Under the pieces are notes generated by a model. That model had not been told where the DNA came from, did no database searches, and saw only the letters and a list, made by a program, of their open reading frames with translations. DNA of 64,000 nt from Acidobacteriaceae bacterium (GTDB lineage Bacteria > Acidobacteriota > Terriglobia > Terriglobales > Acidobacteriaceae). The stretch lies in the NCBI GenBank assembly GCA_903642235.1, contig CAHJWL010000012.1, forward strand, positions 36,428 through 100,427, in the 5' to 3' direction. Positions 25,162-34,184 of this stretch are shown piece after piece; position 1 is the stretch's first letter, and every line of letters begins with the position of its first letter. The position numbers were made by a program, and so were the translations under genes.

Positions 25162-26529
25162 TTAGCAGCGATGAATTTTTGGAGACTTGATCCCTTTGGT
25201 GGCGTTGCGTGTGTCGATGACGAGCCTGGAGCGGTTCACGATGTCCTGGTAGTCGTAGTCGGTGTGATCGGTCACGATCAGCACGCAGTCATACTGCTCG
25301 ATGTCGGTCAGCGAAGTGGAGGACATGTTGAGGTTGTAGTGGCGGCCGCGACCGACGGTCGGATGATATGGATCGTTGTAGAGAACTTCGGCTCCTTGCT
25401 CGCGGAGCAGTTCAATGATGGTGAGCGAGGGCGATTCACGAAGATCATCGATGTCGCGCTTGTATGACATACCAAGCATAAGAATGCGGGATCCATTCAC
25501 GGCTTTCTTGTGCTGATTGAGCGCCTTGCCGACCTGGGCGGTCACGAACTCCGGCATGGCTTCGTTGACCTCGCCAGCGAGCTCGATGAAGCGCGTATTG
25601 AAGTCGTACTCCTTTGCCTTCCAGCTGAGATAGAACGGATCGATCGGAATGCAATGGCCGCCAAGACCCGGGCCGGGATAGAAGGCGTGAAACCCGAAGG
25701 GCTTGGTGGACGCAGCATCGATCACCTCCCAGATATCAACGCCCATTCGCATCGAAAGCACCTTCAGTTCATTGACGAGTGCGATGTTCACGCAGCGGTA
25801 GATGTTCTCAAGCAGCTTGGTCATCTCCGCTACGCGCGTGGTGGAGACACGGATGGCGCGGGTGAAGATGCCCTCATACAGAGTGGCGGCGAGCTCGGTG
25901 GCGATCGGCTCATGGCCGCCGACCACCTTGGGAATGTCATGCCGCGCGACATCGGTGTTACCGGGATCTTCGCGCTCGGGTGAAAAGGCGACATAGAAGA
26001 CGCCGCTTTCGTTCTGCTCGCCGGCAGCCTGCGTCTTGAGTCCCAGCTTGTTTTCGGCCTCGAGAATCGGGATCAGGATGTCTTCTGTCGTCCCGGGATA
26101 TGTGGTGCTCTCGAGGACCACCAACTGTCCGGGCTGGATCCAGGGCGCGATAGAGTGGGCGGTGTTCTCGATGTAGCTGAGGTCGGGCTCGCGATGGCCG
26201 GTGAGCGGAGTGGGGACGCAGAGAATGATGGCGTCCTGATCGACCAGGTGCGAGAAGTCGGCAGTGGCGTTGAACCCGTGTTCCCGCGCGCTCTGGATCT
26301 CCTCGGCAGGGATACGGAAGATGTAGGATCGCCCGGCTTCGAGGTCGGTCACCTTGCGCTGATCGATGTCGAACCCGGTCACCTTAAATCCTGCCTCCGC
26401 CAGCAGCAGAGACAGCGGCAGACCGACATAGCCAAGGCCGATGATGCCGATTCTGGCGGTGCGAGCCTGAAGGCGCTCAAGGCGCTCGGTGGCAAGACGG
26501 GGGAGGGTTTCAGGGCTGGTCATCAACAT
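25162..26529 (-). CDS. UDP-N-acetyl-D-glucosamine 6-dehydrogenase-type nucleotide sugar dehydrogenase (WbpA-like)
   Basis: A 455-residue UDP-sugar dehydrogenase. IGIIGLGYVGLPLSLLLAEA is the NAD-binding Rossmann start, VVLESTTYPGTTE the first catalytic block, and GPGLGGHCIPIDPFYLSW contains the catalytic Cys. The C-terminal UDP-sugar-binding domain includes RILMLGMSYKRDIDDLRESP. These motifs fit the WbpA/TviB group (two-step oxidation of UDP-HexNAc to the uronic acid) better than UDP-glucose dehydrogenase. It diverges from a WbpP-like epimerase; together they could make UDP-GlcNAcA and UDP-GalNAcA for the EPS. The start is not settled: ATG 26529 and 26523 both lack a good ribosome site. Confidence 0.9.
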   Translation of the reverse strand: MLMTSPETLPRLATERLERLQARTARIGIIGLGYVGLPLSLLLAEAGFKVTGFDIDQRKVTDLEAGRSYIFRIPAEEIQSAREHGFNATADFSHLVDQDAIILCVPTPLTGHREPDLSYIENTAHSIAPWIQPGQLVVLESTTYPGTTEDILIPILEAENKLGLKTQAAGEQNESGVFYVAFSPEREDPGNTDVARHDIPKVVGGHEPIATELAATLYEGIFTRAIRVSTTRVAEMTKLLENIYRCVNIALVNELKVLSMRMGVDIWEVIDAASTKPFGFHAFYPGPGLGGHCIPIDPFYLSWKAKEYDFNTRFIELAGEVNEAMPEFVTAQVGKALNQHKKAVNGSRILMLGMSYKRDIDDLRESPSLTIIELLREQGAEVLYNDPYHPTVGRGRHYNLNMSSTSLTDIEQYDCVLIVTDHTDYDYQDIVNRSRLVIDTRNATKGIKSPKIHRC

Positions 26530-26870
26530 GTTCGCTATTATTGCACTGGATCTGCGTGGGTAGAGGAGAGTCCTCCTGCCACGAAGGTCGCAGGGCTACT
26601 GCCCCCGATGCGCGGGGCTCCGTTCACCGAGAGGTGTAGGCAGCCGCGTACATCAATCGCTCTTTGCTCTCCGTCGATAAAAGGAATCAGGAGTCGGAGA
26701 GCGACGAGCAAATTGAACGACTACCATCAGGAGAGAACGGAAGTTGCATTGAACAGGCCGGAGACGACTGCGATAACAGAACTGCAGCTTTGCGCACCCT
26801 GCGACATATCCTGTCAGCGGCGCGCCGGTAGGTGATACAAGAACGGCCGGAAGGTCCGGTTGGAGGAATC
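26530..26870. other. Divergent promoter region between dehydrogenase and epimerase
   Basis: About 341 bases with no supported gene. GTTGGAGGAATC just before GTG 26871 is the epimerase ribosome site. No sigma-54 box or clear operator was found. Confidence 0.4.
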
Positions 26871-27842
26871 GTGGCACGATATCTGATCACAGGAATTGCA
26901 GGATTCATTGGGTCTTCGATCGCACACGCGCTGGTGGAGCAGGGCCATGAGGTCCACGGCGTCGACAATCTTTCGACTGGACGGATGGAGAACCTGGCCG
27001 ACATACGCGACTCGCTTACGTTTCAGCTCGCCGACATCCAGGACCTGAACGCGATGCACGCTGCCTGTGAAGGGGTGGATTTCGTCATGCATCAAGCAGC
27101 GCTTGCGTCGGTCCCTCGCTCCGTAAAAGATCCGTTGAGCTCGCACGAATCAAACATTAACGGCACGCTTAATGTTCTTCTGGCGGCGCGAGATGCGAAC
27201 GTGAAGCGCATCGTCTACGCGGCATCATCGTCGGCCTACGGGGATCAGCCGACCCAGCCGAAGCATGAGGAGATGAGCCCGGCTCCGCTGTCTCCCTATG
27301 CCGTGCAGAAGCTGACCTGCGAGTATTACATCCAGGCGTTTTGTAAGGTCTACGGCATGGAAGGTGTGTGTCTGCGGTACTTCAACATCTTCGGCCCCCG
27401 CCAGGCGGCGGACTCGCCCTACTCGGGCGTTATCGCACAGTTCGTGTACAAAATGATGGCAGGCGAGACGCCCACGATTCACGGAGATGGAACCGTAAGC
27501 CGGGACTTCACTTTCATCGAGAATGCTGTCAATGCAAACCTTCTCGCCTGCCAGGCCCCCAGCAGTGTGGCGAATGGTCGAGTCTTCAATGTAGGTACAG
27601 GACATAGCCACACTCTGAACGACCTGTACGCGAACCTGGCAGATATCCTCCACTTCTCCCCTAAACCGAACTATGGCGCGCCGCGTATGGGCGATGTACA
27701 GCATTCCCTGGCAAGCATTGATCGAGCTCGCGAGGAGCTGGGCTATGCTCCGCAGGCAGACTTCCGGGCGGGCCTGGCGAAGACAGCCGCGTGGTATCTG
27801 GCGGAGAAAGAACGAACGGAAGCGTCAGTCATCAGTCGCTGA
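26871..27842 (+). CDS. NAD-dependent epimerase/dehydratase (WbpP/TviC-like UDP-GlcNAc 4-epimerase)
   Basis: A 323-residue extended short-chain dehydrogenase. YLITGIAGFIGSSIAHALVE is the NAD-binding glycine motif, YAASSSAYGD and SPYAVQKLTCE supply Ser, Tyr and Lys of the catalytic triad (YxxxK), and RYFNIFGPRQ is the usual substrate-binding block. I start at GTG 26871 because GGAGG lies 4 bases upstream and the Rossmann fold begins at once; the longer ATG reading from 26832 adds 13 residues with no support. With the adjacent dehydrogenase this resembles the WbpP/WbpA pair that leads to UDP-N-acetylgalactosaminuronate. Confidence 0.9.
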   Translation: MARYLITGIAGFIGSSIAHALVEQGHEVHGVDNLSTGRMENLADIRDSLTFQLADIQDLNAMHAACEGVDFVMHQAALASVPRSVKDPLSSHESNINGTLNVLLAARDANVKRIVYAASSSAYGDQPTQPKHEEMSPAPLSPYAVQKLTCEYYIQAFCKVYGMEGVCLRYFNIFGPRQAADSPYSGVIAQFVYKMMAGETPTIHGDGTVSRDFTFIENAVNANLLACQAPSSVANGRVFNVGTGHSHTLNDLYANLADILHFSPKPNYGAPRMGDVQHSLASIDRAREELGYAPQADFRAGLAKTAAWYLAEKERTEASVISR

Positions 27843-27862
27843 CATCGTCTCAGAGAGCTGGA

Positions 27863-27896
27863 AAGGCCCCGTCGACTTCCATGTCGTCAGGGCCTT
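27863..27896. terminator. Hairpin between convergent epimerase and glycosylphosphotransferase genes
   Basis: AAGGCCC (27863-27869) pairs with GGGCCTT (27890-27896), with further partial pairing inside, followed by GCTTTGTTG. Works for the forward epimerase gene and perhaps for both. Confidence 0.6.
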
Positions 27897-27929
27897 GCTT
27901 TGTTGCGCTGGTTTAGAGCAAGGTGGGCG

Positions 27930-29306
27930 CTACTGTGCGCCGCGACGGCGAAGGATCGTCTTTACGGTCTCAAACATGATGAGCAGATCAAGTCCGAGAG
28001 ACATGTGCTTGATGTAGTAGAGGTCGTACTCGAGCTTTTCGCGAGCCTCCGCCAGGGTGGCGCCATAGCCGTAGCGTACCTGTGCCCAGCCCGTGAGTCC
28101 CGGGCGAATCATGTGCCGCAGGTCGAAGTAGGGGATCTGCTCTGAGAGCCACGGTACGAACTCCGGCCGTTCGGGCCGTGGACCGACGAATCCCATATCA
28201 CCGCGAAGGACGTTCCAAAGCTGCGGAACCTCATCGATGCGTGTTTTACGCATGAAGCCGCCAATGCGGGTGACACGTGGATCGTTCTTGCTCGCCCATT
28301 TCGCACCCGCAGCTTCAGCGTTGGTCTGCATGGTACGGAACTTAACAACCTCGAAGTTACGGCCGCCCAATCCGACGCGGGTCTGCTTGAAGAAGATCGG
28401 GCCGGGCGAGGAGAGCCGCACCGCCAGCATGACGAACGGCAGAAAAGGGGCAAAGAGGAGAAGCCCTACGGCGGCTGCGAGGGTAGAGACCAGCCGGCGC
28501 ATAATCTGCTGCGAGGGCTTCACACGAAAGCCTTCGCTGTAGATGAAGTTGGATGGACGGAGGCCGTCGAGAGGCATCTTGCCGGAGAGTCGCTCAAGCA
28601 GATCGCAGGCGTCCTCAATCACAACTCCATCGAATCGCAGCTTGAGCAGTTCACGAACGGGAAGAGCGCCCCTGCGATCCTGCATGGCGACGATCACACG
28701 ATTGATCTTGAGGCCAGAGACTTGCGAATCGTCGATCGCGGCTGCAAAGTGCTCTCGCGTTCTCGGGCCCTCCGGCGTATTCGCCTCCCAACCGACAATG
28801 TGCATGCCTATGTCTCTGCGCGTGGAGAGGATGTCCACGATCGATCGCGCGCGTTCGCCGCCGCCGAGAACATACACGTTTTCACGGAAGATCGGCTTGG
28901 CAATGATCCATTCATAGATCATTCTCCAGGCGACCAGCGCGGCGGTCAGGAAAGCCAAACCGAGCAGGATGACAGAGTGGGCGATGTCCGCTTCGGGAAA
29001 GATCCAGGTGACTGCCGAGAGCAGAAAGGAAAGGAAGCCGAGCACCAGGAGGAGGCGGAAGTAGATCTCCCAACGCTCCGAGATGCGGGAAGGCTCATAC
29101 AGATCGAAGTAGTACGAGAAGAGGAGCGTGAGTACGGTCAGAGTGAGTATTTTCAGAGCGCCGTACTCATAGTTCAGAGCGATATAGGTGTCAGGGCCCA
29201 GGACGAAGGCTGTCGCCAGCAGAAACGACCCGCTGACGATAAGCGCCTCAGTGACCAGAAGAACGATGGTCCGTGTGGGGTAATAGACGTTGAACAGCCT
29301 AATCAT
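27930..29306 (-). CDS. Priming polyprenyl glycosylphosphotransferase (EpsB-type sugar transferase)
   Basis: A 458-residue initiating transferase. Four N-terminal membrane helices lead to a CoA-binding-like Rossmann region (NVYVLGGGERARSIVDIL), then a fifth hydrophobic segment and the cytoplasmic catalytic domain with KFRTMQTNAE, TRIDEVPQLWNVLRGDMGFV and GPRPERPEFV, all hallmarks of the bacterial sugar transferase family (WbaP/CpsE). It would transfer a sugar-1-phosphate to undecaprenyl phosphate, starting each repeat unit. The combination fits the PEP-CTERM-associated sugar transferase group. It closes the reverse-strand export operon, 9 bases after the kinase gene. Confidence 0.93.
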   Translation of the reverse strand: MIRLFNVYYPTRTIVLLVTEALIVSGSFLLATAFVLGPDTYIALNYEYGALKILTLTVLTLLFSYYFDLYEPSRISERWEIYFRLLLVLGFLSFLLSAVTWIFPEADIAHSVILLGLAFLTAALVAWRMIYEWIIAKPIFRENVYVLGGGERARSIVDILSTRRDIGMHIVGWEANTPEGPRTREHFAAAIDDSQVSGLKINRVIVAMQDRRGALPVRELLKLRFDGVVIEDACDLLERLSGKMPLDGLRPSNFIYSEGFRVKPSQQIMRRLVSTLAAAVGLLLFAPFLPFVMLAVRLSSPGPIFFKQTRVGLGGRNFEVVKFRTMQTNAEAAGAKWASKNDPRVTRIGGFMRKTRIDEVPQLWNVLRGDMGFVGPRPERPEFVPWLSEQIPYFDLRHMIRPGLTGWAQVRYGYGATLAEAREKLEYDLYYIKHMSLGLDLLIMFETVKTILRRRGAQ

Positions 29307-29315
29307 GATGAGGCT

Positions 29316-30371
29316 CTATTCGATCTCTTTTGTGCCGGAGGGTGCGGAGTAGCCGTAGTATTCGGTCCGGTGCGTTGGGGCAGGAGCGCCGTTGAGAACA
29401 AAGCCGAGCAGGTGTGCGTTCTTCAGCTCAGCCTGGGTTCGCTGGGCGTTCTCGTACTCTGTCACTCCGCTGCGTGCGACAAGCAGTACTCCGTCACAGA
29501 AGCGGGAGAGATTGACGGCATCCGAGACCGGCAGCACGGGAGACGAGTCTACGATGATCCAATCGAAGAGTGGGCTCAGCGTGTGAATGAGCTCTTCGAA
29601 TCGATTGTTGTTGGAGAGATCGGCGGCTTTATCTCCGCCGTTTCCGCCCGAGATTACGGCAAGCGGCGGCAAGCTGACACCGGTTCCATTCGTGACACCC
29701 CTGGATAGCGCAGGGTCACAGCGTTGAATGACCTGGGAGAGCGGGGAGCGACTTGCAAGGTAGTCCGCCAGGCCGGGATCCGGATCACACCCGAGCACCT
29801 GGTGCACGGTGTACCTGCGCATATCTCCGTCTATGAGAAGAACACGCGCGTTTTTATTCCGAGCCAAGGAGACTGCCAGGTTGGTCGAGACAAAACTCTT
29901 CCCCTCCTGAGGAAGGCCGCTCGTGATGAGAATGGTCTTGAGCGGACGTTTGTCGCGAAGCTCGTAGATGCGCGAGCGGAGGCTTCGGAACTGCTCGACC
30001 GCCGGTCCACGATCGAGCAGAGCCGGCATTCGATCGAAAGCCGGAGACCAGGCGCGCTGAGAGAGTGTTTCCAGATCGAGACCGACGACTCGCGTCGGAA
30101 GCTCCCCCGGCGTCTGCGACAGGGACGAAAGAGGGGAGTAAACGTGCTCAAGCGGGGGAGCCTGATCCAAGGCGTCCACCTGCAACTCGGGATCCTCTAC
30201 GGCGACTGCGGAGTTATAGCCCAGGGTCTCTGTGAAGGCCGAGCTCTCAGAACCGCGACGCTCCAGGTCAAGATCGAGGCCATGATCCTCGCGAGTACGC
30301 GGGGTGTCCTCGGAGCGGTCACCGTTCCGTTCTGCTTCTGCTTTCTGAAGTGCTTCATAAATTCGGCTCAT
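29316..30371 (-). CDS. Exosortase-locus tyrosine autokinase (BY-kinase, CpsD-like)
   Basis: A 351-residue cytoplasmic P-loop kinase. The start SRIYEALQKAEAE is typical of the exosortase-locus autokinases. After a ~125-residue acidic, low-complexity linker come Walker A (SGLPQEGKSFVSTNLA), Walker A' (VLLIDGDMRR) and Walker B (DWIIVDSSPVLP). The C-terminal tail has only a small Tyr cluster (TEYYGYSAP), shorter than in enterobacterial Wzc. It should act with the chain-length protein two genes upstream to control polymerisation. Its ATGA overlaps the stop of the ATPase gene. Confidence 0.92.
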   Translation of the reverse strand: MSRIYEALQKAEAERNGDRSEDTPRTREDHGLDLDLERRGSESSAFTETLGYNSAVAVEDPELQVDALDQAPPLEHVYSPLSSLSQTPGELPTRVVGLDLETLSQRAWSPAFDRMPALLDRGPAVEQFRSLRSRIYELRDKRPLKTILITSGLPQEGKSFVSTNLAVSLARNKNARVLLIDGDMRRYTVHQVLGCDPDPGLADYLASRSPLSQVIQRCDPALSRGVTNGTGVSLPPLAVISGGNGGDKAADLSNNNRFEELIHTLSPLFDWIIVDSSPVLPVSDAVNLSRFCDGVLLVARSGVTEYENAQRTQAELKNAHLLGFVLNGAPAPTHRTEYYGYSAPSGTKEIE

Positions 30372-31300
30372 CGGTCTCGCCTCCCAGTGCTCTCAGAGCC
30401 GAGCGCCGTCGTAAAGTTAGGGCTCTCTGCCGGAGCGGATCTCGCGCTCAAAGGGTTCGCGCCCATGGCGGCGGAGGAGATCAGAAAGGGTTGGATCTCC
30501 AGTTCGAGTTCGATCGCGACAGCTTCGATCATCTCCGGACTGACATGCGGTGCCTGCTCAACATAGGCCGAGATAAGCGAGTGCTCGCAGAGCAGGTTGA
30601 TGATTCTGGGAATGCCGCGGCTGTAGCGATGCACAAGGTCCACGGCATCCGAGGTGAAGATGGCGTAGGATGCGCCGGCGATCCGGAGACGTTCTGCGAT
30701 GTAGGCCTGGGTCTGCTGCGCGGTGAGCGCCTGCGTGCGGCACCAGAGTGCCACTCTCTGGCGAAGCTGCCGGACGCTTGGATGGCGAAGTTTTTCCTCA
30801 AGCTCCGGTTGTCCTGAGAGAACGATCTGCAGCAGCTTTTCTGACGATGTCTCGAGATTGGTGAGGAGCCGGATCTCTTCCAGTAGATCCCAGGAGAGAT
30901 TCTGCGCTTCGTCGACTACCACGACGCAGGTCTCCTCCATGCGATAGCGCTCGATCAGCCAGCGATTGAGCTGAAGCAGCATGCCTGATTTGGTTCGCGC
31001 CGAGGGCACGATGCCGAAGTCGGTCAGGACAAACTCTAAGAAGTCCAAGACCTCAAGACGAGGGTTGAAGACGAAGGCTGTCGAGACCCGCCGATTGTGA
31101 AACGACCCAAGGGCCCGCCGTAACAGAGTCGTCTTTCCGGTTCCGACTTCGCCGGTGAGGACGGTAAACCCTTTTCGCGCGGAGATGCCATATTCAAGAC
31201 AGGCCAGGGCCTCTCGCGTATGGGGCATCATGTAGAGAAACCGCGGATCGGGGCTCGTGCCGAACGGACTCACTTTGAGTTTGAAGAAGTTGTTGTACAT
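30368..31300 (-). CDS. XrtA/PEP-CTERM-associated AAA ATPase (ExeA-like)
   Basis: A 310-residue ATPase. YNNFFKLKVSPFGTSPDPRF is the standard start of ExeA/GspA-type ATPases; Walker A is TGEVGTGKTTLLRR, Walker B CVVVVDEAQNL, and SGIPRIINLLCEHSL matches the sensor-2 region of the family. I moved the start to ATG 31300, which has GGGAG upstream; the longer reading would add 25 residues of the neighbouring gene's sequence. In exosortase loci this ATPase lies between the chain-length gene and the kinase, as here. Its exact task is not known. Confidence 0.9.
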   Translation of the reverse strand: MYNNFFKLKVSPFGTSPDPRFLYMMPHTREALACLEYGISARKGFTVLTGEVGTGKTTLLRRALGSFHNRRVSTAFVFNPRLEVLDFLEFVLTDFGIVPSARTKSGMLLQLNRWLIERYRMEETCVVVVDEAQNLSWDLLEEIRLLTNLETSSEKLLQIVLSGQPELEEKLRHPSVRQLRQRVALWCRTQALTAQQTQAYIAERLRIAGASYAIFTSDAVDLVHRYSRGIPRIINLLCEHSLISAYVEQAPHVSPEMIEAVAIELELEIQPFLISSAAMGANPLSARSAPAESPNFTTALGSESTGRRDR

Positions 31301-31305
31301 GAGTG

Positions 31306-32835
31306 TCAGCTCCCAGCACGAAGAAGAGGATTGTCGACGTCCGGACCGCCGTTGTTTCGACGCCCAAAGAACCATCTTTTCGGTTTTGATGAAAGAGTGT
31401 CCACATCGCCGATTAGCGAGATGGTCGCAAGCGTAGGAAGCTTGGTGAAGGCCCAGATGTCCCGCTCGGTACGCAGAGACGTATTGCGGTATTCGAGAAG
31501 GGCGATGATTCCCAACCCGAGAGCGAGGCCGAAGATGAAGCCGCCTGCCGCAAAGACCGGCCGTTTGGGTGAGGTGGGGGCATCCGGCAGGTTCGCCGCA
31601 TCCATGACGCGGAACTGCTCGCCCTGTTGACGATGCTCGAGATCAGACGCCATGCGGCTTTCGTTTGTCTTCTTGAGAAGATCGTCATAGAACAGCTGTG
31701 CTTGCTGGTAGTCGCGTGTCAGGTTCTTGTACTGCTCCTGCACGAGCGGGCTTGCGGAGATACGTTCCTGGTAGAGATTGACCTGACCCTGCGTGCCGGA
31801 CTGGTCGCGCTTGCGTTGAGCAATCGCCATGTCCAAAGCCTTGATCTGGAGGCGCAGACGCTGTGTTTCGGGCGAGTCGTTGTGGGCTGCGGAGGTGACG
31901 GGACTTGCAGCCGTCGGAGCGGGAGCCTGGGCCATCTGGTGCTTGAGATCCCTGATCTTGCGTCGGATCGCGACAACATCCGGATAGTCGTCGGTGTAAC
32001 GGGTCGTCAGGTCTGCTTCCTGTGACAGCAGAGACTGGAGCTCAGTCTGCTGAGCCTGCGGAGCAATCCTTTGGGTCTCGGGTGTCGCAATCTCTCGTTG
32101 CTGCTGGGCGAGCATTGCTTCCATCAGGGTCTTATCCTGTTGCATACGCTCGATCTGCTGTGTGGAGGCGCTCAGCTGGGTATTCAGGCTGTTGAGCATA
32201 TTCAGGTTCCCCTCTTCCTGACCGGGGAGCTTGCCGACATACTGCTGCTGAAATTTCGCCAGCTTCGCATCCTGATCATCGAGGCTGCGCTTTGCCTGAT
32301 CGAGCTGCTGCTTGAGAAAATCGGTGGTTCCTTGTGTCTGCTCCGATCGGTCGCGAAGATTTTCGCTGACAAACATGGACGTAATCTCCTCACAAACTGC
32401 TTGCGCCGTTCGTGCCTCGCTTGCTTTAAAGGAGATGTAGAAGCCTGGGTATTTCTGCGCAACTTCTGATTGGATCGGCTTAATGTCGATGTTTTTGCGC
32501 ATAAGGTCCAGCCGATCATCCATGTTCATGTGATTGCCGGCGAACAGGTTGAATCGTTCCAGGATGGGTTGAAGTCGAGATCGGCTGAGGATCTGCTCCT
32601 TCATGGAAGCAAGACGGGCGCTGATGTCTTCTGCAATGACTGGTTTGACCAGGGTGTCGGGTACTTTCTGCTGCTCGACGAGCACGAGGGTCTGTGAGGT
32701 GTACGTCGGCTGGACCAGGTAGCTGGCAGCAAACGCGAGAACGGGCAACAGAAGGGCGGGTATGGCAAGGATCCACCAGCGCTTCTTAAGGATAGCGAGA
32801 TAGTCTTCCGGAGAGAGAGCACGATGACCGAGCAT
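31306..32835 (-). CDS. Polysaccharide chain-length determinant (Wzz/GumC-like, exosortase type)
   Basis: A 509-residue inner-membrane protein. A Wzz domain surrounds the first membrane helix (WWILAIPALLLPVLAFAASY), a long periplasmic coiled-coil follows (about 150-400, Gln-rich, with segments such as SLDDQDAKLAKFQQQYVG), and PDAPTSPKRPVFAAGGFIFG is the Pro-rich motif before the second helix, as in GumC and BY-kinase partners. Start ATG 32835 has AAGGA 6 bases upstream; the longer start would overlap the upstream gene. It sets polymer length and partners the kinase downstream. Confidence 0.92.
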   Translation of the reverse strand: MLGHRALSPEDYLAILKKRWWILAIPALLLPVLAFAASYLVQPTYTSQTLVLVEQQKVPDTLVKPVIAEDISARLASMKEQILSRSRLQPILERFNLFAGNHMNMDDRLDLMRKNIDIKPIQSEVAQKYPGFYISFKASEARTAQAVCEEITSMFVSENLRDRSEQTQGTTDFLKQQLDQAKRSLDDQDAKLAKFQQQYVGKLPGQEEGNLNMLNSLNTQLSASTQQIERMQQDKTLMEAMLAQQQREIATPETQRIAPQAQQTELQSLLSQEADLTTRYTDDYPDVVAIRRKIRDLKHQMAQAPAPTAASPVTSAAHNDSPETQRLRLQIKALDMAIAQRKRDQSGTQGQVNLYQERISASPLVQEQYKNLTRDYQQAQLFYDDLLKKTNESRMASDLEHRQQGEQFRVMDAANLPDAPTSPKRPVFAAGGFIFGLALGLGIIALLEYRNTSLRTERDIWAFTKLPTLATISLIGDVDTLSSKPKRWFFGRRNNGGPDVDNPLLRAGS

Positions 32836-32843
32836 GGAGGTCC

Positions 32844-34184
32844 TTAGAATTGCCCCAGGTTTGTCGACCTGGGATACCACGAGGCGCCGATTGAAAATGA
32901 TTGGATGACGCCGCTGACAGCGCCCGGAATATTCTGGACGTTCCCATAGGTTTGATCGAAGGCGGTGTAGCTGGCGAAGGCTGAGAAAGAGTCGCTGATC
33001 CTCCGTGTCACCTGGGCACCCGCGAAGGTTGAGTTGAAGTCTCCATAATTTCCAACGCCTGGAAGGACAATCAACCTCGAATTTACGCTGCTGCCAAGCC
33101 CACTGGTGCGGGCATACCCGACGTTTCCGGAGATCGCGTAGTTATGACCGAAGGCGCGTGAAGCGGAGCCCGTTACGGAATCCGAAAAAGCACCCGGGAG
33201 GGCGCCCGAGCCGCCGTTGGCTCCTCGATTGTAGGACCCGCTGAAGGTTCCAAAGCGCCGCACGTAGGTCACACCAGCGCTCGCGTACACGCTTAGCCGT
33301 GAGGGGATTCCCAGCTGCGAGGAGGAGTTCACCCATTGGGGGCCGACGCTCACAAAGCCGGAGAGCGCGCGCGAGAACTGCCGTTGCGCTCGTACACTCG
33401 CAGCGCGAGTGGTGAACGAAGCATCGTCGCCGCCCTGAGAACCGACCAGGTAGTTTCCGAAGGTAAAGACCGAGTAGTTGACGTTGACGCCGACCGATGT
33501 GCGCGGATCAATTTCGTGATTCAGCCCGAGATCAGCCGAAATCTGACGCGTATTCAAGGAGTCATTGTCAAAGTAATGGAGGATTCCGTAGCTGACATCA
33601 GCTGTCACGGCTGTGCGTGCTGTGATCTTTCTGGAGGCGTTGCCAGTAGCTGTGTTGCTGACCCGATTCGAATTGAAGGTAAGAATATTCTGTGCCGGCG
33701 TATCGATACCGGTCACGGGCGAAAAGCCCAGGTCGCCGGTGCCGGGAACGCCCGAGAGGCCGAGCGTCGGAGATTGAGGGAGGTAGCTGACGATATCCGA
33801 GACTCCGAAAGACCAGTTCTTCAAGATGTGACCCTGGCTTAGCGCGAGGCTTTGGAAGGTAGTTGTTCCATAGTTTCGCTGATTCGAAAAGAGAACGCCG
33901 CCGGTGTATATGGCATTGAATGGCGCTCGCAGACTCCTGGTCGCGTAAATGAGAGATCCGGAGAGATCAGTCTGTTCTGTAACTCCCTGGTTCTGCCCAT
34001 AGCCGGTCTGAAACGACTCCGAGGCTGTTGCGCCATAGCGAAACGTTCCGTTTACCACACCGAGGTTTAGACCGGAGGTGTTGAGAGGCGCGGACGCGGT
34101 TGCCGTCGCCTGCCCGTAGCCCAGAGCGGAGGAGAGTGCCGCGAGCGTAAGTGCGAAGCTTTGCTGTTTCATGGACGGCCTCAT
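32844..34184 (-). CDS. PEP-CTERM-locus outer-membrane beta-barrel protein
   Basis: A 446-residue exported protein: signal peptide (QQSFALTLAALSSALGYGQA), then alternating-hydrophobicity strands rich in Gly, Ser, Asn and aromatics, such as RFGTFSGSYNRGANG and SFSAFASYTAFDQTYG, ending in Phe (STNLGQF), the usual C-terminal signal for outer-membrane insertion. Size and position (between Wza-like and chain-length genes) match the uncharacterised barrel family of exosortase A loci. It may help EPS cross the outer membrane. Overlaps the upstream wza-like gene by 4 bases. Confidence 0.85.
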   Translation of the reverse strand: MRPSMKQQSFALTLAALSSALGYGQATATASAPLNTSGLNLGVVNGTFRYGATASESFQTGYGQNQGVTEQTDLSGSLIYATRSLRAPFNAIYTGGVLFSNQRNYGTTTFQSLALSQGHILKNWSFGVSDIVSYLPQSPTLGLSGVPGTGDLGFSPVTGIDTPAQNILTFNSNRVSNTATGNASRKITARTAVTADVSYGILHYFDNDSLNTRQISADLGLNHEIDPRTSVGVNVNYSVFTFGNYLVGSQGGDDASFTTRAASVRAQRQFSRALSGFVSVGPQWVNSSSQLGIPSRLSVYASAGVTYVRRFGTFSGSYNRGANGGSGALPGAFSDSVTGSASRAFGHNYAISGNVGYARTSGLGSSVNSRLIVLPGVGNYGDFNSTFAGAQVTRRISDSFSAFASYTAFDQTYGNVQNIPGAVSGVIQSFSIGASWYPRSTNLGQF

